Source: Candidatus Sivonenia alaskensis PMM_0068
GTDB taxonomy: Bacteria; Cyanobacteriota; Cyanobacteriia; Gloeobacterales; PMM-0068
DNA: 5,339 nt
Direction: 5' to 3'
Assembly: GCA_949127685.1 (NCBI GenBank)
Contig: CASBPW010000136.1
Location: 1 to 5,339 of the forward strand
The notes beneath the pieces were generated by a model. It saw nothing but the letters and a program-made list of their open reading frames with translations, was not told the DNA's origin and ran no database searches. Of the stretch, positions 1 through 5,177 are shown in pieces. The position numbers were made by a program, and so were the translations under genes. Every line of letters begins with the position of its first letter. Position 1 is the first letter of the stretch.

Positions 1-1
1 C

Positions 2-442
2 ACTTGGGGGGTAGGGCCGACCTTTGTCTTCCCGACGGCAACGAGTCAGGGTTTAGGACAAGGAAAATGGAGTATCGGTCCGACAGCCGGCATCGTCGTC
101 ATCTCTGGACCCATCGTTTTTGGGGCAGTCGCTAACAATGTCTGGTCTTTTGCCGGAGATGGCAATCGTGCTAACGTCAGCCAATTACTTTTTCAACCCT
201 TTATCAATTACAACCTCGACAAGGGCTGGTATCTGGTCAGTTCGCCAATTCTAACGGCTAATTGGGAAGCTTCCGGGGGGGATCAGTGGACTGTCCCGTT
301 CGGTGGGGGCTTTGGTCGTATATTCGCGATCGGCAAGCAACCGGTCAATGCTTCCCTACAAGCCTTTTGGAATGTGGCCAAACCGAACGGCGGGGCTGAC
401 TGGAGTCTACGAGCCCAGTTGCAATTCCTGTTCCCCAGATGA
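2..442 (+). CDS. Transporter-family outer-membrane-type protein (Phenol_MetA_deg / 'neuromedin U' type), C-terminal part
   Basis: An open frame enters from the left edge and stops with TGA at 440-442, giving the last 146 residues of a longer protein whose N-terminus is outside the window. The translation starts WGVGPTFVFPTATSQGLGQG and has alternating short hydrophobic or aromatic strands and glycine turns. It includes WSFAGDGNRANVSQ, FQPFINYNLDKGWYLVSSP, WTVPFGGGFGRIF and the final strand DWSLRAQLQFLFPR. This matches my memory of cyanobacterial proteins annotated 'transporter' or 'neuromedin U' in the Phenol_MetA_deg family (PF13557), predicted outer-membrane beta barrels. Ending in an aromatic-rich strand at the very C-terminus is typical of barrel proteins. 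The substrate is unknown. The downstream transglutaminase-like gene begins 47 bases later on the same strand, or overlaps as ATGA at its alternative start, so co-transcription is plausible. Family call is fairly sure; function is inferred. Confidence 0.75.
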   Translation, partial: TWGVGPTFVFPTATSQGLGQGKWSIGPTAGIVVISGPIVFGAVANNVWSFAGDGNRANVSQLLFQPFINYNLDKGWYLVSSPILTANWEASGGDQWTVPFGGGFGRIFAIGKQPVNASLQAFWNVAKPNGGADWSLRAQLQFLFPR

Positions 443-473
443 AATCATCTTCTCGGACCTCAAAGGAGAAAAC

Positions 474-479
474 AGAGGA
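474..479 (+). promoter_or_regulatory. Ribosome binding site choosing the transglutaminase start
   Basis: AGAGGA lies ten bases before the ATG at 490. This supports initiation at 490 rather than at the ATG at 439, which is preceded only by CCCAG and lies within the stop of the upstream gene. Confidence 0.55.
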
Positions 480-489
480 AAGTATTACC

Positions 490-1350
490 ATGAACCACAT
501 GAAGCGCATCCGCATCACCCATAGAACCGAGTACCACTACAACCAGCCTGTCAGTTTCGGCCCTCACCGCGGGATGTTACGACCGCGCGAGGGACACGAT
601 GTCCATATTGCGAACTCGCGCCTTGAGATTGAGCCAAAGGCCACCGTACGCTGGGTGCGCGACATTGAAGGGAATTCCATCGTCCTCCTAACGTTCACGG
701 AGCCCTCTCGGAAGTTGAGTCTCTTAAGCGAAGTGGATGTGGACCTGTACGATGACAATCCCATCAACTGCATCATCGAACCGAACGCTCGCTCCTTCCC
801 GTTCCAGTACGCCCCGAACGAGCAGGTGGAACTGGTTCCCTATCGCCTTCCCAGCTATCCCTATGACGGCCCAGCCCTGCAACAATGGCTGCTTGACCTC
901 TACCGCCCTGGCCAGCTGATCGATACCTTCGATCTTTTGAATAATCTGAATACGCACATCTACAAAGCCCTTGTCTATAACAACCGTGAAGATCCCGGTG
1001 TTCAGCTTCCTTGCGATACCCTCAAGCTGGGTAGTGGCTCCTGCCGAGACTATGCCGTACTCATGATGGAAGCGGCCCGCCATTGGGGGTTTGGAGCACG
1101 ATTTGTCACCGGTTATGTTCAGATGAGCGAAGGTCAGCACGGTGCCACCCATGCCTGGACAGAAATTTACATCCCCGGCGCGGGCTGGCGCGGTTTCGAT
1201 CCCACCAACAACAAGCTAGCGGGGACAGAGCACATTTCTGTGGCAGTGGCCCGCGAGCAGGAGAAGGCCATGCCACTTTCCGGTTTTTGGGAAGGACCGG
1301 CGGAAGCGTTTGATCGGTTGGAGGCGTCTGTGCAGGTCGTGGCGTTATGA
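490..1350 (+). CDS. Transglutaminase-like family protein
   Basis: The product has 286 residues from the chosen ATG at 490. A 303-residue version from the ATG at 439 is possible, but its extra 17 residues are polar, do not look like the family, and lack a good ribosome site. The N-terminus MNHMKRIRITHRTEYHYNQP is the characteristic opening of the bacterial transglutaminase N-terminal region (PF08379), a beta-sandwich that runs to about residue 110. The catalytic transglutaminase core (PF01841) follows. Its Cys185 is in LGSGSCRDYAVLMMEAARH, His221 in GATHAWTEIYIPG and Asp237 in GWRGFDPTNN, so a complete Cys-His-Asp triad is present. The family is generally predicted to act as cysteine peptidases or amide-bond enzymes; the substrate is unknown. 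No signal peptide or membrane helix is visible, so a cytoplasmic location is likely. Relatives are often encoded beside alpha-E and ATP-grasp-like genes, which are not present here. It follows the transporter gene closely and nothing follows it on the same strand for several hundred bases. Confidence 0.85.
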   Translation: MNHMKRIRITHRTEYHYNQPVSFGPHRGMLRPREGHDVHIANSRLEIEPKATVRWVRDIEGNSIVLLTFTEPSRKLSLLSEVDVDLYDDNPINCIIEPNARSFPFQYAPNEQVELVPYRLPSYPYDGPALQQWLLDLYRPGQLIDTFDLLNNLNTHIYKALVYNNREDPGVQLPCDTLKLGSGSCRDYAVLMMEAARHWGFGARFVTGYVQMSEGQHGATHAWTEIYIPGAGWRGFDPTNNKLAGTEHISVAVAREQEKAMPLSGFWEGPAEAFDRLEASVQVVAL

Positions 1351-1733
1351 GAGTTTCCGTAAGAGGGCTTCGGAATTCAATTAGTAAATCCCTGGTTTTC
1401 TCAAGTGTATCAACTCCTGGTGCAGTGGGCTATTTCAAAAGAGAATCTGAAACTTAATCTGCGGAACAACTTGGAAATTCACCTCTGACCAGATAGTCGA
1501 GGTACAAAAAGAAGCAGTTGTAGGGCAACAGCACTAAAACCCAGATATGCAAATGTTAGAGATTAAGAATTCTGGGAAGCCTGAAAGACAACCAAGCTTT
1601 CCACAGCATCTGTCTGTGGGTAGTATTCAATCGATGTGAAAGTGCGCCCAAAAGGATTCGGATTCGCGTAGGCGATCTCATAGCAGAGGTCAGCTTGGAG
1701 TGCGAAGGCATAGCAACAGGAACGTAAGATCGC
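1351..1733. other. Gene-poor stretch with no assigned function
   Basis: I see no intact gene here. A plus-strand stop-free run at 1372-1488 would read PWFSQVYQLLVQWAISKEN and similar, but it has no start codon and I do not recognise it; it may be coding debris. At about 1675-1733 the bases GCGTAGGCGATCT and GCGAAGGCATAGCAACAGG resemble the degenerate HIP1-like, GCGTAGGCG-type short repeats scattered in cyanobacterial intergenic DNA. No convincing terminator with a T-run follows the transglutaminase gene; only a weak TTCCG/CGGAA pairing around 1356-1376 is seen. Confidence 0.4.
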
Positions 1734-1892
1734 ATGAATCAACAAACCCTTTCTGTTTTTATCTGGTCATTCGCCGATTTATTGCGCGGCAATTACAAAC
1801 AATCCAAATACGGCTTGGTTCAAATCAGGGGAAAACTTTTGGAAAAGTCTAACAGGCTAAAACACCTGGTAGCTATGGCAAAAACACCCTAG
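1734..1892 (+). pseudogene. hsdM: N-terminal relic of type I restriction-modification methyltransferase (HsdM)
   Basis: From the ATG at 1734 the frame reads MNQQTLSVFIWSFADLLRGN followed by YKQSKYG. This is the signature N-terminus of HsdM, the N6-adenine methyltransferase subunit of type I restriction systems, where intact proteins typically continue with KVILPFTVLRRL. Here similarity ends at about residue 27 (position 1814). The frame then runs through unrelated residues (LVQIRGKLLEKSNRL and so on) to TAG at 1890-1892, giving 52 residues against roughly 500 or more for a working HsdM. No methyltransferase motif (NPPF/NPPY), hsdS or hsdR is in the window, so this is a non-functional remnant. 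There is no strong ribosome site. The break at about 1815 marks an old deletion or rearrangement directly upstream of the hydrolase gene. The identification is from memory of the family and rests on about 27 residues. Confidence 0.72.
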
Positions 1893-1936
1893 CCCCTTGG
1901 GCAAAAGTGTTACCCCCCAACCTAATGCCTTAAACC

Positions 1937-3532
1937 ATGCCCTTGAAAGTGATTGCCTGTACCACAGATTTCGATGCCACGATGGTGGCGCAGGGTGAGT
2001 TGGGAAAACCTCTTCTACCGACAACGCGAGGGGGTGGCCTAACCATCGATGGGAAAGCGTTACAGGCTGCTGAACAGCTTTTAGCCGGTGCTGATGATGG
2101 GGAGTGCTTCTTACCGGTGGGCACTGGCCAAAATAGCGATCGCCAGTTGGAAATTAGCTTGGAGCGCTTGCCAGAACCAGTCAGTGAAGACGAACGCAGT
2201 CTGCAGGCGTCCATTCGGATCTTTTTCCAGAAAGTGATCAGCACGCAGCTAAAGCAGGACTTGCCCTATCCATTGCTCTCGGCCGTCAATGTGCAAGTGG
2301 ATGGGACCATTGATCCCTACGATTCGATTGAAGCGTCTGTGAAAGAGCAGGTTGCTGAAGCAAATCGAATTGTACTGTTTATTCACGGCATTATTGGCGA
2401 TACCAAAAGTATGGTGCCGAGCGTGCAGCGAGCCAAGATTGAAGTGAATGGACAGTTGGTCCCGCTGGTCAATCCGAATGTATACGATTTAGTCTTAGCG
2501 TTTGATTATGAAAATCTGAATACGTCGATCGCTGACAATGCCCGGTCACTCAAACAGCGATTGGAAGCGGTTGGGTTGGGTAAGGGTCATGATAAAACGG
2601 TGCATATCGTTGCCCACTCCATGGGCGGACTGGTGTCTCGCTGGTTTATTGAGCGAGAAGGCGGCAAGGATATTGTCAGCCATCTGATCATGCTGGGAAC
2701 GCCCAACAATGGCTCGCCTTGGCCGAATGTGGTGGATTTTGCCTTGCCTCTGTTGCTGAATGGGTTAGCCGCTGTTGCCTGGCCGGTCTCTGCAATTGGT
2801 GCGTTGATGCCCTTATCTGGGGCTGAGCGCCAGATGACCACGACCCTGAAGGAAATGCAGCCTGATTCGACGTTGGTAAATACACTCTTTTCAAGTGAGC
2901 CACCCGGTATTCCTTATACGATCATTGCTGGTAACACATCGTTGATTCAGCCCAAAAATCCAGCATCTCAGGCCAAGATTAAAGCGCTGCTGCAGCGGGT
3001 GGGAAAGTTTGTGGTCGAATCGCCCTTTATGGGAGTGGCTAACGATACTGCAGTCACTGTCAATAGCATTACCCATCTTCCTGAACGGACTCCAGCCCCC
3101 AACATTATCCCCATTGCCTGCGACCATCTGACCTATTTCACGAATCCTATCGGATTGGCTGCCTTGGCAATGGCTGTCAGTAACGCGATGGGATATTCCG
3201 ACTCAGATTCACAGGCTACGCCACTAGCAGCGCAGTCATCATCACAATCCCAACCTCAATCAGGGTTTCAGTCTTCAGTAGAGTCATCTGAGTCCGGCGA
3301 GCTGTCTGAAACCGACACAAAAGCGAAGTTTAGTCATTCCCTACTGGTAGCACCCTCGCTGATAGCATCGGGGAAGTCAGCTGGTGCAAGTAGCTTCCCC
3401 AGTCTAGGGCCAACAAGCAACGGAGTATGGATCAAAGTTATGGCTCAGGTGGTCGTGATTGTGGCGATTGTTGGCTTCTTGGTCTGGCAAATGTCCCAAA
3501 GAAAAAATGCGCCACAGCCCAATATGGCCTAA
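1937..3532 (+). CDS. Tail-anchored alpha/beta hydrolase (lipase/esterase-like)
   Basis: The protein has 531 residues. Residues 1-130 form a domain I do not recognise (TTRGGGLTIDGKALQAAEQLL, then ISLERLPEPVSEDERSLQAS). The hydrolase core spans about 140-415. The oxyanion strand is RIVLFIHGIIGD (144-155). The nucleophile elbow is IVAHSMGGLVSRW with Ser228, in the AxSxG form used by some lipases. The probable acid is Asp370 in GVANDTAVTVNS, and the base is His397 in CDHLTYF. MLGTPNNGSPWP (252-263) is a common strand after the nucleophile in lipases. Residues 421-460 are a Ser/Gln/Glu-rich linker. One hydrophobic helix lies at about 501-517 (VMAQVVVIVAIVGFLVW), with a short basic tail (QRKNA). 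There is no signal peptide, so a tail-anchored protein with a cytoplasmic catalytic domain is predicted. The substrate is unknown. The ATG at 1937 has no ribosome site, and the DNA upstream is an HsdM relic, so the N-terminus may be truncated or wrongly placed. No operon partner is evident. Confidence 0.82.
   Translation: MPLKVIACTTDFDATMVAQGELGKPLLPTTRGGGLTIDGKALQAAEQLLAGADDGECFLPVGTGQNSDRQLEISLERLPEPVSEDERSLQASIRIFFQKVISTQLKQDLPYPLLSAVNVQVDGTIDPYDSIEASVKEQVAEANRIVLFIHGIIGDTKSMVPSVQRAKIEVNGQLVPLVNPNVYDLVLAFDYENLNTSIADNARSLKQRLEAVGLGKGHDKTVHIVAHSMGGLVSRWFIEREGGKDIVSHLIMLGTPNNGSPWPNVVDFALPLLLNGLAAVAWPVSAIGALMPLSGAERQMTTTLKEMQPDSTLVNTLFSSEPPGIPYTIIAGNTSLIQPKNPASQAKIKALLQRVGKFVVESPFMGVANDTAVTVNSITHLPERTPAPNIIPIACDHLTYFTNPIGLAALAMAVSNAMGYSDSDSQATPLAAQSSSQSQPQSGFQSSVESSESGELSETDTKAKFSHSLLVAPSLIASGKSAGASSFPSLGPTSNGVWIKVMAQVVVIVAIVGFLVWQMSQRKNAPQPNMA
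2136..2143. repeat. HIP1 octamer GCGATCGC
   Basis: This is an exact copy of the highly iterated palindrome that is over-represented in many cyanobacterial genomes. It lies within the hydrolase gene and supports a cyanobacterial host. Confidence 0.8.
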
Positions 3533-3733
3533 GGCACCGAGTCCTTACGTAGCGCGGCTTCCATTTTACTACGGACGATAGCGTCAGAGCGGGTCCCGCC
3601 ACGCCAATGTGAAGTAACTTGCCAACTCGTCAGACCCTTGGCGGGGTCATCGGAAATGACGTTGACGGCGTGCAAAAGTGCGCTGGTGTCGATGCCATTC
3701 ATTAATGGTGCTGCTGGCAGTGGATATGCTCAT
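3529..3733 (-). pseudogene. Frameshifted N-terminal relic of an OsmC-family peroxiredoxin
   Basis: On the minus strand, the ATG at 3733-3731 is preceded by AGGAACGAACC, a good ribosome site, and opens MSISTASSTI. The family-specific sequence then continues in another frame as NGIDTSALLHAVNVISDDPA, KGLTSWQVTSHW and RGGTRSDAIVRS. This is how I remember OsmC-like peroxiredoxins starting, before the first catalytic-cysteine region. The frame change is explained by a four-base tandem repeat (AATGAATG where one AATG would keep the frame) near 3697-3705. That repeat also creates an in-frame ATG at 3702, so a 57-residue product from 3702 to 3529 is still readable. Similarity stops after about residue 45, and the reading ends at TAG 3531-3529, overlapping the stop codon of the convergent hydrolase gene. 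Both conserved cysteines and the C-terminal two thirds are missing, so it cannot be an active hydroperoxide reductase. Confidence 0.72.
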
Positions 3734-3746
3734 GGTTCGTTCCTGA

Positions 3747-3869
3747 TTTGGGTGGTTATTGCCCGTTAGTCGGGTTCCTTTAGGGCCAGACCAATTATGT
3801 CTGGGGGACAAGGGCTATCAGGGCATGGCCAAAGTGTATGCGAATAGTTGTAAGCCAACGAAGAAGCCA
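3747..3869 (+). mobile_element. IS5-type (DDE) transposase fragment
   Basis: After a TGA at 3744-3746 an open frame gives LPVSRVPLGPDQLCLGDKGY, then QGMAKVYANSCKPTKKP. The GDKGYQG block, followed a few residues later by ANS-x-x-P-x-KKP, is the region around the second catalytic aspartate of IS5-group DDE transposases. The Asp is in GDKGYQG, encoded near 3807. The residues expected next, a charged helix leading to the catalytic Glu, are absent: similarity ends near 3869. With about 40 residues left out of some 250-300 and no terminal inverted repeats seen, this is an immobile remnant. The frame continues without a stop into brnT, which would mislead an automatic caller into a 142-residue fusion. 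Confidence 0.7.
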
Positions 3870-3881
3870 TGCAGCACCCAC

Positions 3882-3911
3882 TTGCGCCAGACAGTTTATT
3901 GTGGATACAAT
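3882..3911 (+). promoter_or_regulatory. Predicted brnTA promoter
   Basis: TTGCGC at 3882-3887 and TACAAT at 3906-3911 are separated by 18 bases. The -10 box matches TATAAT at five of six positions; the -35 matches TTGACA only at its first three. Transcription would then begin at about 3917-3919, essentially at the brnT ATG, implying a leaderless or nearly leaderless message. This fits the absence of a ribosome site before brnT. Confidence 0.5.
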
Positions 3912-3913
3912 AA
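3896..3913. promoter_or_regulatory. Palindromic operator-like element in the brnTA promoter
   Basis: TTATTGT-GGAT-ACAATAA is a perfect 7+7 base inverted repeat with a four-base centre. It covers the -10 box and ends four bases before the brnT start. BrnA-type ribbon-helix-helix antitoxins are known to repress their own promoters, so this is a natural binding site. That BrnA binds here is inference. Confidence 0.55.
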
Positions 3914-3917
3914 TTCG

Positions 3918-4187
3918 ATGCGCTTCACCTACGGCCCGGCCAAGAACGAGCGCAACATGGCCGAGCGCGGCCTGTGCTTTGACTTAGCTGAGGAACTTGA
4001 CTGGAGCACTGCGTTGATTGCCGAGAACACCCGCAAGCATTACGCGGAGCGCCGATATCAGACCTTGGGCTTGATCGGTGAACACCTGCACATGCTTGTC
4101 TTCACTCCGCGAGACGGTGCCGTACACGTGATAAGCTTGCGCCGCGCCAACAAGCGCGAAAGGAGCCGATATGCCGCACAAACCTAA
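3918..4187 (+). CDS. brnT: BrnT family toxin (type II toxin-antitoxin ribonuclease)
   Basis: The 89-residue product begins MRFTYGPAKNERNMAERGLC. That is the canonical BrnT opening: a short strand, then 'F-x-x-x-PAKN-x-x-N-x-x-K/ERG', then a DWSTAL block at 28-33. It closes with VHVISLRRANKRERSRYA (69-86), the conserved basic segment of the family (PF04365). BrnT has a RelE-like fold and acts as a toxic endoribonuclease that inhibits translation until bound by BrnA. The length matches the family norm of about 90 residues. I chose the ATG at 3918 because homology begins there; the open frame extends upstream only because it runs into a transposase remnant. There is no ribosome site before it, consistent with a leaderless message from the promoter at 3882-3911. 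It overlaps brnA by 17 bases in the usual toxin-first order. GC content of sampled 60-base lines in brnTA is about 57-62 %, above the flanking genes, suggesting transfer. Confidence 0.9.
   Translation: MRFTYGPAKNERNMAERGLCFDLAEELDWSTALIAENTRKHYAERRYQTLGLIGEHLHMLVFTPRDGAVHVISLRRANKRERSRYAAQT
4158..4165 (+). promoter_or_regulatory. Strong ribosome binding site of brnA
   Basis: GAAAGGAG ends five bases before the brnA ATG at 4171 and lies inside the brnT coding sequence. It contrasts with the missing site at brnT and should favour excess antitoxin synthesis. Confidence 0.75.
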
Positions 4188-4464
4188 CCCTGAGTTGATT
4201 GACGACGAAGCGCCCGAAGCCACCGAGGAGTGGTTCGCGAAGGCCCACCCAGCAAAAGACGTACTGTCAGGTTTAGTAGGCGATGCCGCAGCGAAGGAAA
4301 TGCTTAAGCCCAAGCGGGGCCGCCCGCCCGTCGCCCAGACGAAGGAGCACGTGAACATTCGTTTGGACGCGGACATTGTTCAGTCGTTCAGGCGTACGGG
4401 AGCCGGCTGGCAGACGCGTTTGAATGACGCTCTGCGAGATTGGCTGCGTTCGCATGCATCGTAA
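4171..4464 (+). CDS. brnA: BrnA family antitoxin (ribbon-helix-helix)
   Basis: The product has 97 residues. An acidic N-terminal half (NPELIDDEAPEATEEWFAKA) is followed by a basic KPKRGRPPV linker (47-54). A C-terminal ribbon-helix-helix domain runs over about 59-94. The strand VNIRLD (61-66) would form the DNA-binding sheet, and the two helices are about 67-76 and 80-93, including GWQTRLNDALRDWL, the hallmark of BrnA antitoxins (PF14384). By family knowledge it neutralises BrnT by direct binding and, as a dimer or toxin complex, represses the brnTA promoter. The palindrome at 3896-3913 is the likely operator. Its start is fixed by an excellent ribosome site, and it overlaps brnT. Its TAA at 4462-4464 is only six bases from an attC-like site, as is typical for the last gene of an integron cassette. 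It shares the GC-rich composition of brnT. Confidence 0.9.
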   Translation: MPHKPNPELIDDEAPEATEEWFAKAHPAKDVLSGLVGDAAAKEMLKPKRGRPPVAQTKEHVNIRLDADIVQSFRRTGAGWQTRLNDALRDWLRSHAS

Positions 4465-4470
4465 GTAGAC

Positions 4471-4557
4471 GCCTAACGACTCAAATCAGCGGCAGCAGAG
4501 AACTAACAGCAAAGGAGAAAGCATTTCGGTTTGTCCGCTGCATTTGAATTGTTGGGC
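4471..4557 (-). repeat. Integron attC recombination site (59-base-element type)
   Basis: This 87-base imperfect palindrome has outer boxes GCCTAAC (4471-4477) and GTTGGGC (4551-4557), which fit the attC consensus RYYYAAC and GTTRRRY exactly. Inside them, TCAAATCAGCGG (4481-4492) pairs with CCGCTG-C-ATTTGA (4535-4547) over 12 base pairs with a single bulged C at 4541. A bulge of this kind is the extrahelical base that sets strand choice in attC sites. Three-base unpaired-type spacers sit between the boxes, and the central loop (4493-4534) is variable. The arm with the extra base, and the GCCCAACAATTC and CGTTAGGC ends seen on the minus strand, resemble the left and right attC halves in minus orientation. 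That would make it the attC of the antitoxin-MazF cassette. Orientation is less sure than identity. Confidence 0.8.
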
Positions 4558-4575
4558 AGCGGCTATTAACTCGAA

Positions 4576-4905
4576 CTACAAACCTAACCATCCTCGCAAA
4601 GATTGCTCAAGTTGCTCAGCATCAGCCTTAACCAACTGACCAATCACTTTAATCACCAAACTTTTATGCACTGTATACACGCCTCTTTTGACTGCGGTAG
4701 CTACGTTCAATCCGGCTGCTACCCACTCAGACAATACAAACTCCCCTGCCAGTAATGACCCTGTTTTGCTTGTCAAAGGAGTAACGAGAATGTCTTGAGA
4801 GGAGTGCGGCGTACTCACAACCACAGCAGGTCTTAACTTGGAGCTTGACAAATCTGAGAAGAGATAGCGCACCAATATGACATCATGCTTGGAGTAGCTG
4901 GGCAT
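4576..4905 (-). CDS. mazF: PemK/MazF family toxin (type II toxin-antitoxin endoribonuclease)
   Basis: The product is 109 residues from the chosen ATG at 4905 (MPSYSKHDVILVRYLFSDL). The PemK/MazF hallmarks are in order. The opening 'DVILVRYLFSD' strand is followed by the L1 loop and KLRPAVVVST with Arg25. VTPLTSK with Thr45 follows, and the LSEWVAAGLNVATAVKRG block leads to an HKSLVIKVIGQL strand. Arg25 and Thr45 correspond to the catalytic Arg and Thr/Ser of MazF RNases (PF02452). Starts further upstream at 4911, 4914 or 4923 are possible, but the family begins near MPSY, and AGGA lies about nine bases before 4905. The start overlaps the antitoxin stop by 23 bases, so the pair is translationally coupled, antitoxin first. 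The target sequence cannot be read from the protein. Its stop is 18 bases from the attC site, as expected for an integron cassette gene. The symbol is given at family level. Confidence 0.85.
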   Translation of the reverse strand: MPSYSKHDVILVRYLFSDLSSSKLRPAVVVSTPHSSQDILVTPLTSKTGSLLAGEFVLSEWVAAGLNVATAVKRGVYTVHKSLVIKVIGQLVKADAEQLEQSLRGWLGL

Positions 4906-5086
4906 AGACATCATCCTCAGCATTATTCCAAACTACATCAAGCGATGTTTGACTTGCTTGTAGCCAAAACTCAGCCTCGTCGTCAGGTAAAACTGTAACC
5001 AGCACCCTTACCCCTTCTGGTAGCTCTGCTGACTCCAATAGCTCAATCTTTCCCTGCCGTACTGTAGCCCAAAGCGTTTTAAGCAT
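4883..5086 (-). CDS. Small antitoxin partner of the MazF/PemK toxin
   Basis: The product is 67 residues from the ATG at 5086 (MLKTLWATVRQGKIELLESA). An N-terminal beta-rich piece, QGKIELLESAELPEGVRVLV, resembles the AF2212/DUF104-like and AbrB-like DNA-binding antitoxin folds. An acidic, tryptophan-containing tail follows (DDEAEFWLQASQTSLD, then WNNAEDDVYAQLLQA), likely the segment that wraps the toxin, as in MazE. This is a familiar short cyanobacterial protein next to MazF-type toxins. The open frame reaches back to an ATG at 5167, which has a TAGGGG ribosome-like site and would add 27 basic residues. That extension spans a HIP1 octamer and does not look like the family, so I prefer 5086, although its own ribosome site is weak (CGGAT). 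It is probably the autoregulator of the operon. The family name is uncertain; the antitoxin role is inferred from position, overlap and tail composition. Confidence 0.72.
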   Translation of the reverse strand: MLKTLWATVRQGKIELLESAELPEGVRVLVTVLPDDEAEFWLQASQTSLDVVWNNAEDDVYAQLLQA

Positions 5087-5136
5087 ATCCGTTGCATGAA
5101 ACCATGCCTTGATTTTATGCCGTAATTGTTGTTTGT

Positions 5137-5144
5137 GCGATCGC
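5137..5144. repeat. HIP1 octamer GCGATCGC
   Basis: A second exact copy of the cyanobacterial octamer, just upstream of the preferred antitoxin start. It suggests that this toxin-antitoxin pair has resided in cyanobacterial DNA for some time, unlike brnTA, which contains none. Confidence 0.8.
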
Positions 5145-5177
5145 CCCCCTCTCCAAAGCAACGCCATACAAATACCC

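Noticed and set aside
303..524. 73-residue plus-strand open frame across the transporter/transglutaminase junction
   Set aside because: It overlaps the end of one supported gene and the start of another in a different frame and shows no domain-like features.
724..1152. 142-residue minus-strand open frame
   Set aside because: It is antisense to the catalytic core of the transglutaminase gene, which has an intact triad and strong family features; the antisense product resembles nothing I know.
1479..1565. Minus-strand hydrophobic peptide reading (AYLGFSAVALQLLLF)
   Set aside because: It looks like a membrane helix but is under 30 codons, has no ATG/GTG/TTG start in frame and no ribosome site.
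1563..1745. 60-residue minus-strand frame starting with TTG
   Set aside because: It overlaps the HsdM relic start and GCGTAGGCG-like repeats, uses a weak start codon, and gives no recognisable protein. A decayed gene tail cannot be excluded.
1855..1918. Repeated GGC(T/A)AAAACACC motifs and a GCCC-CTT-GGGC hairpin before the hydrolase
   Set aside because: The two copies and the four-base stem are too short and irregular to call an operator or terminator, and no T-run follows.
3765..3771. GTTAGTC as a left cassette boundary for brnTA
   Set aside because: It departs from GTTRRRY at one position, has no partner RYYYAAC arm nearby, and would place the transposase scrap inside the cassette.
3759..4187. 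Single 142-residue protein covering the transposase remnant and brnT
   Set aside because: The first 53 residues belong to an IS5-type transposase scrap and BrnT homology starts exactly at the internal ATG at 3918, so this is an accidental read-through frame.
3984..4376. 130-residue minus-strand open frame opposite brnTA
   Set aside because: It is a GC-rich antisense shadow of two well-supported genes.
5087..5167. 27-residue N-terminal extension of the antitoxin
   Set aside because: It is basic, spans a HIP1 site and is unlike the family start at MLKTLW. A ribosome-like TAGGGG before 5167 leaves some doubt.
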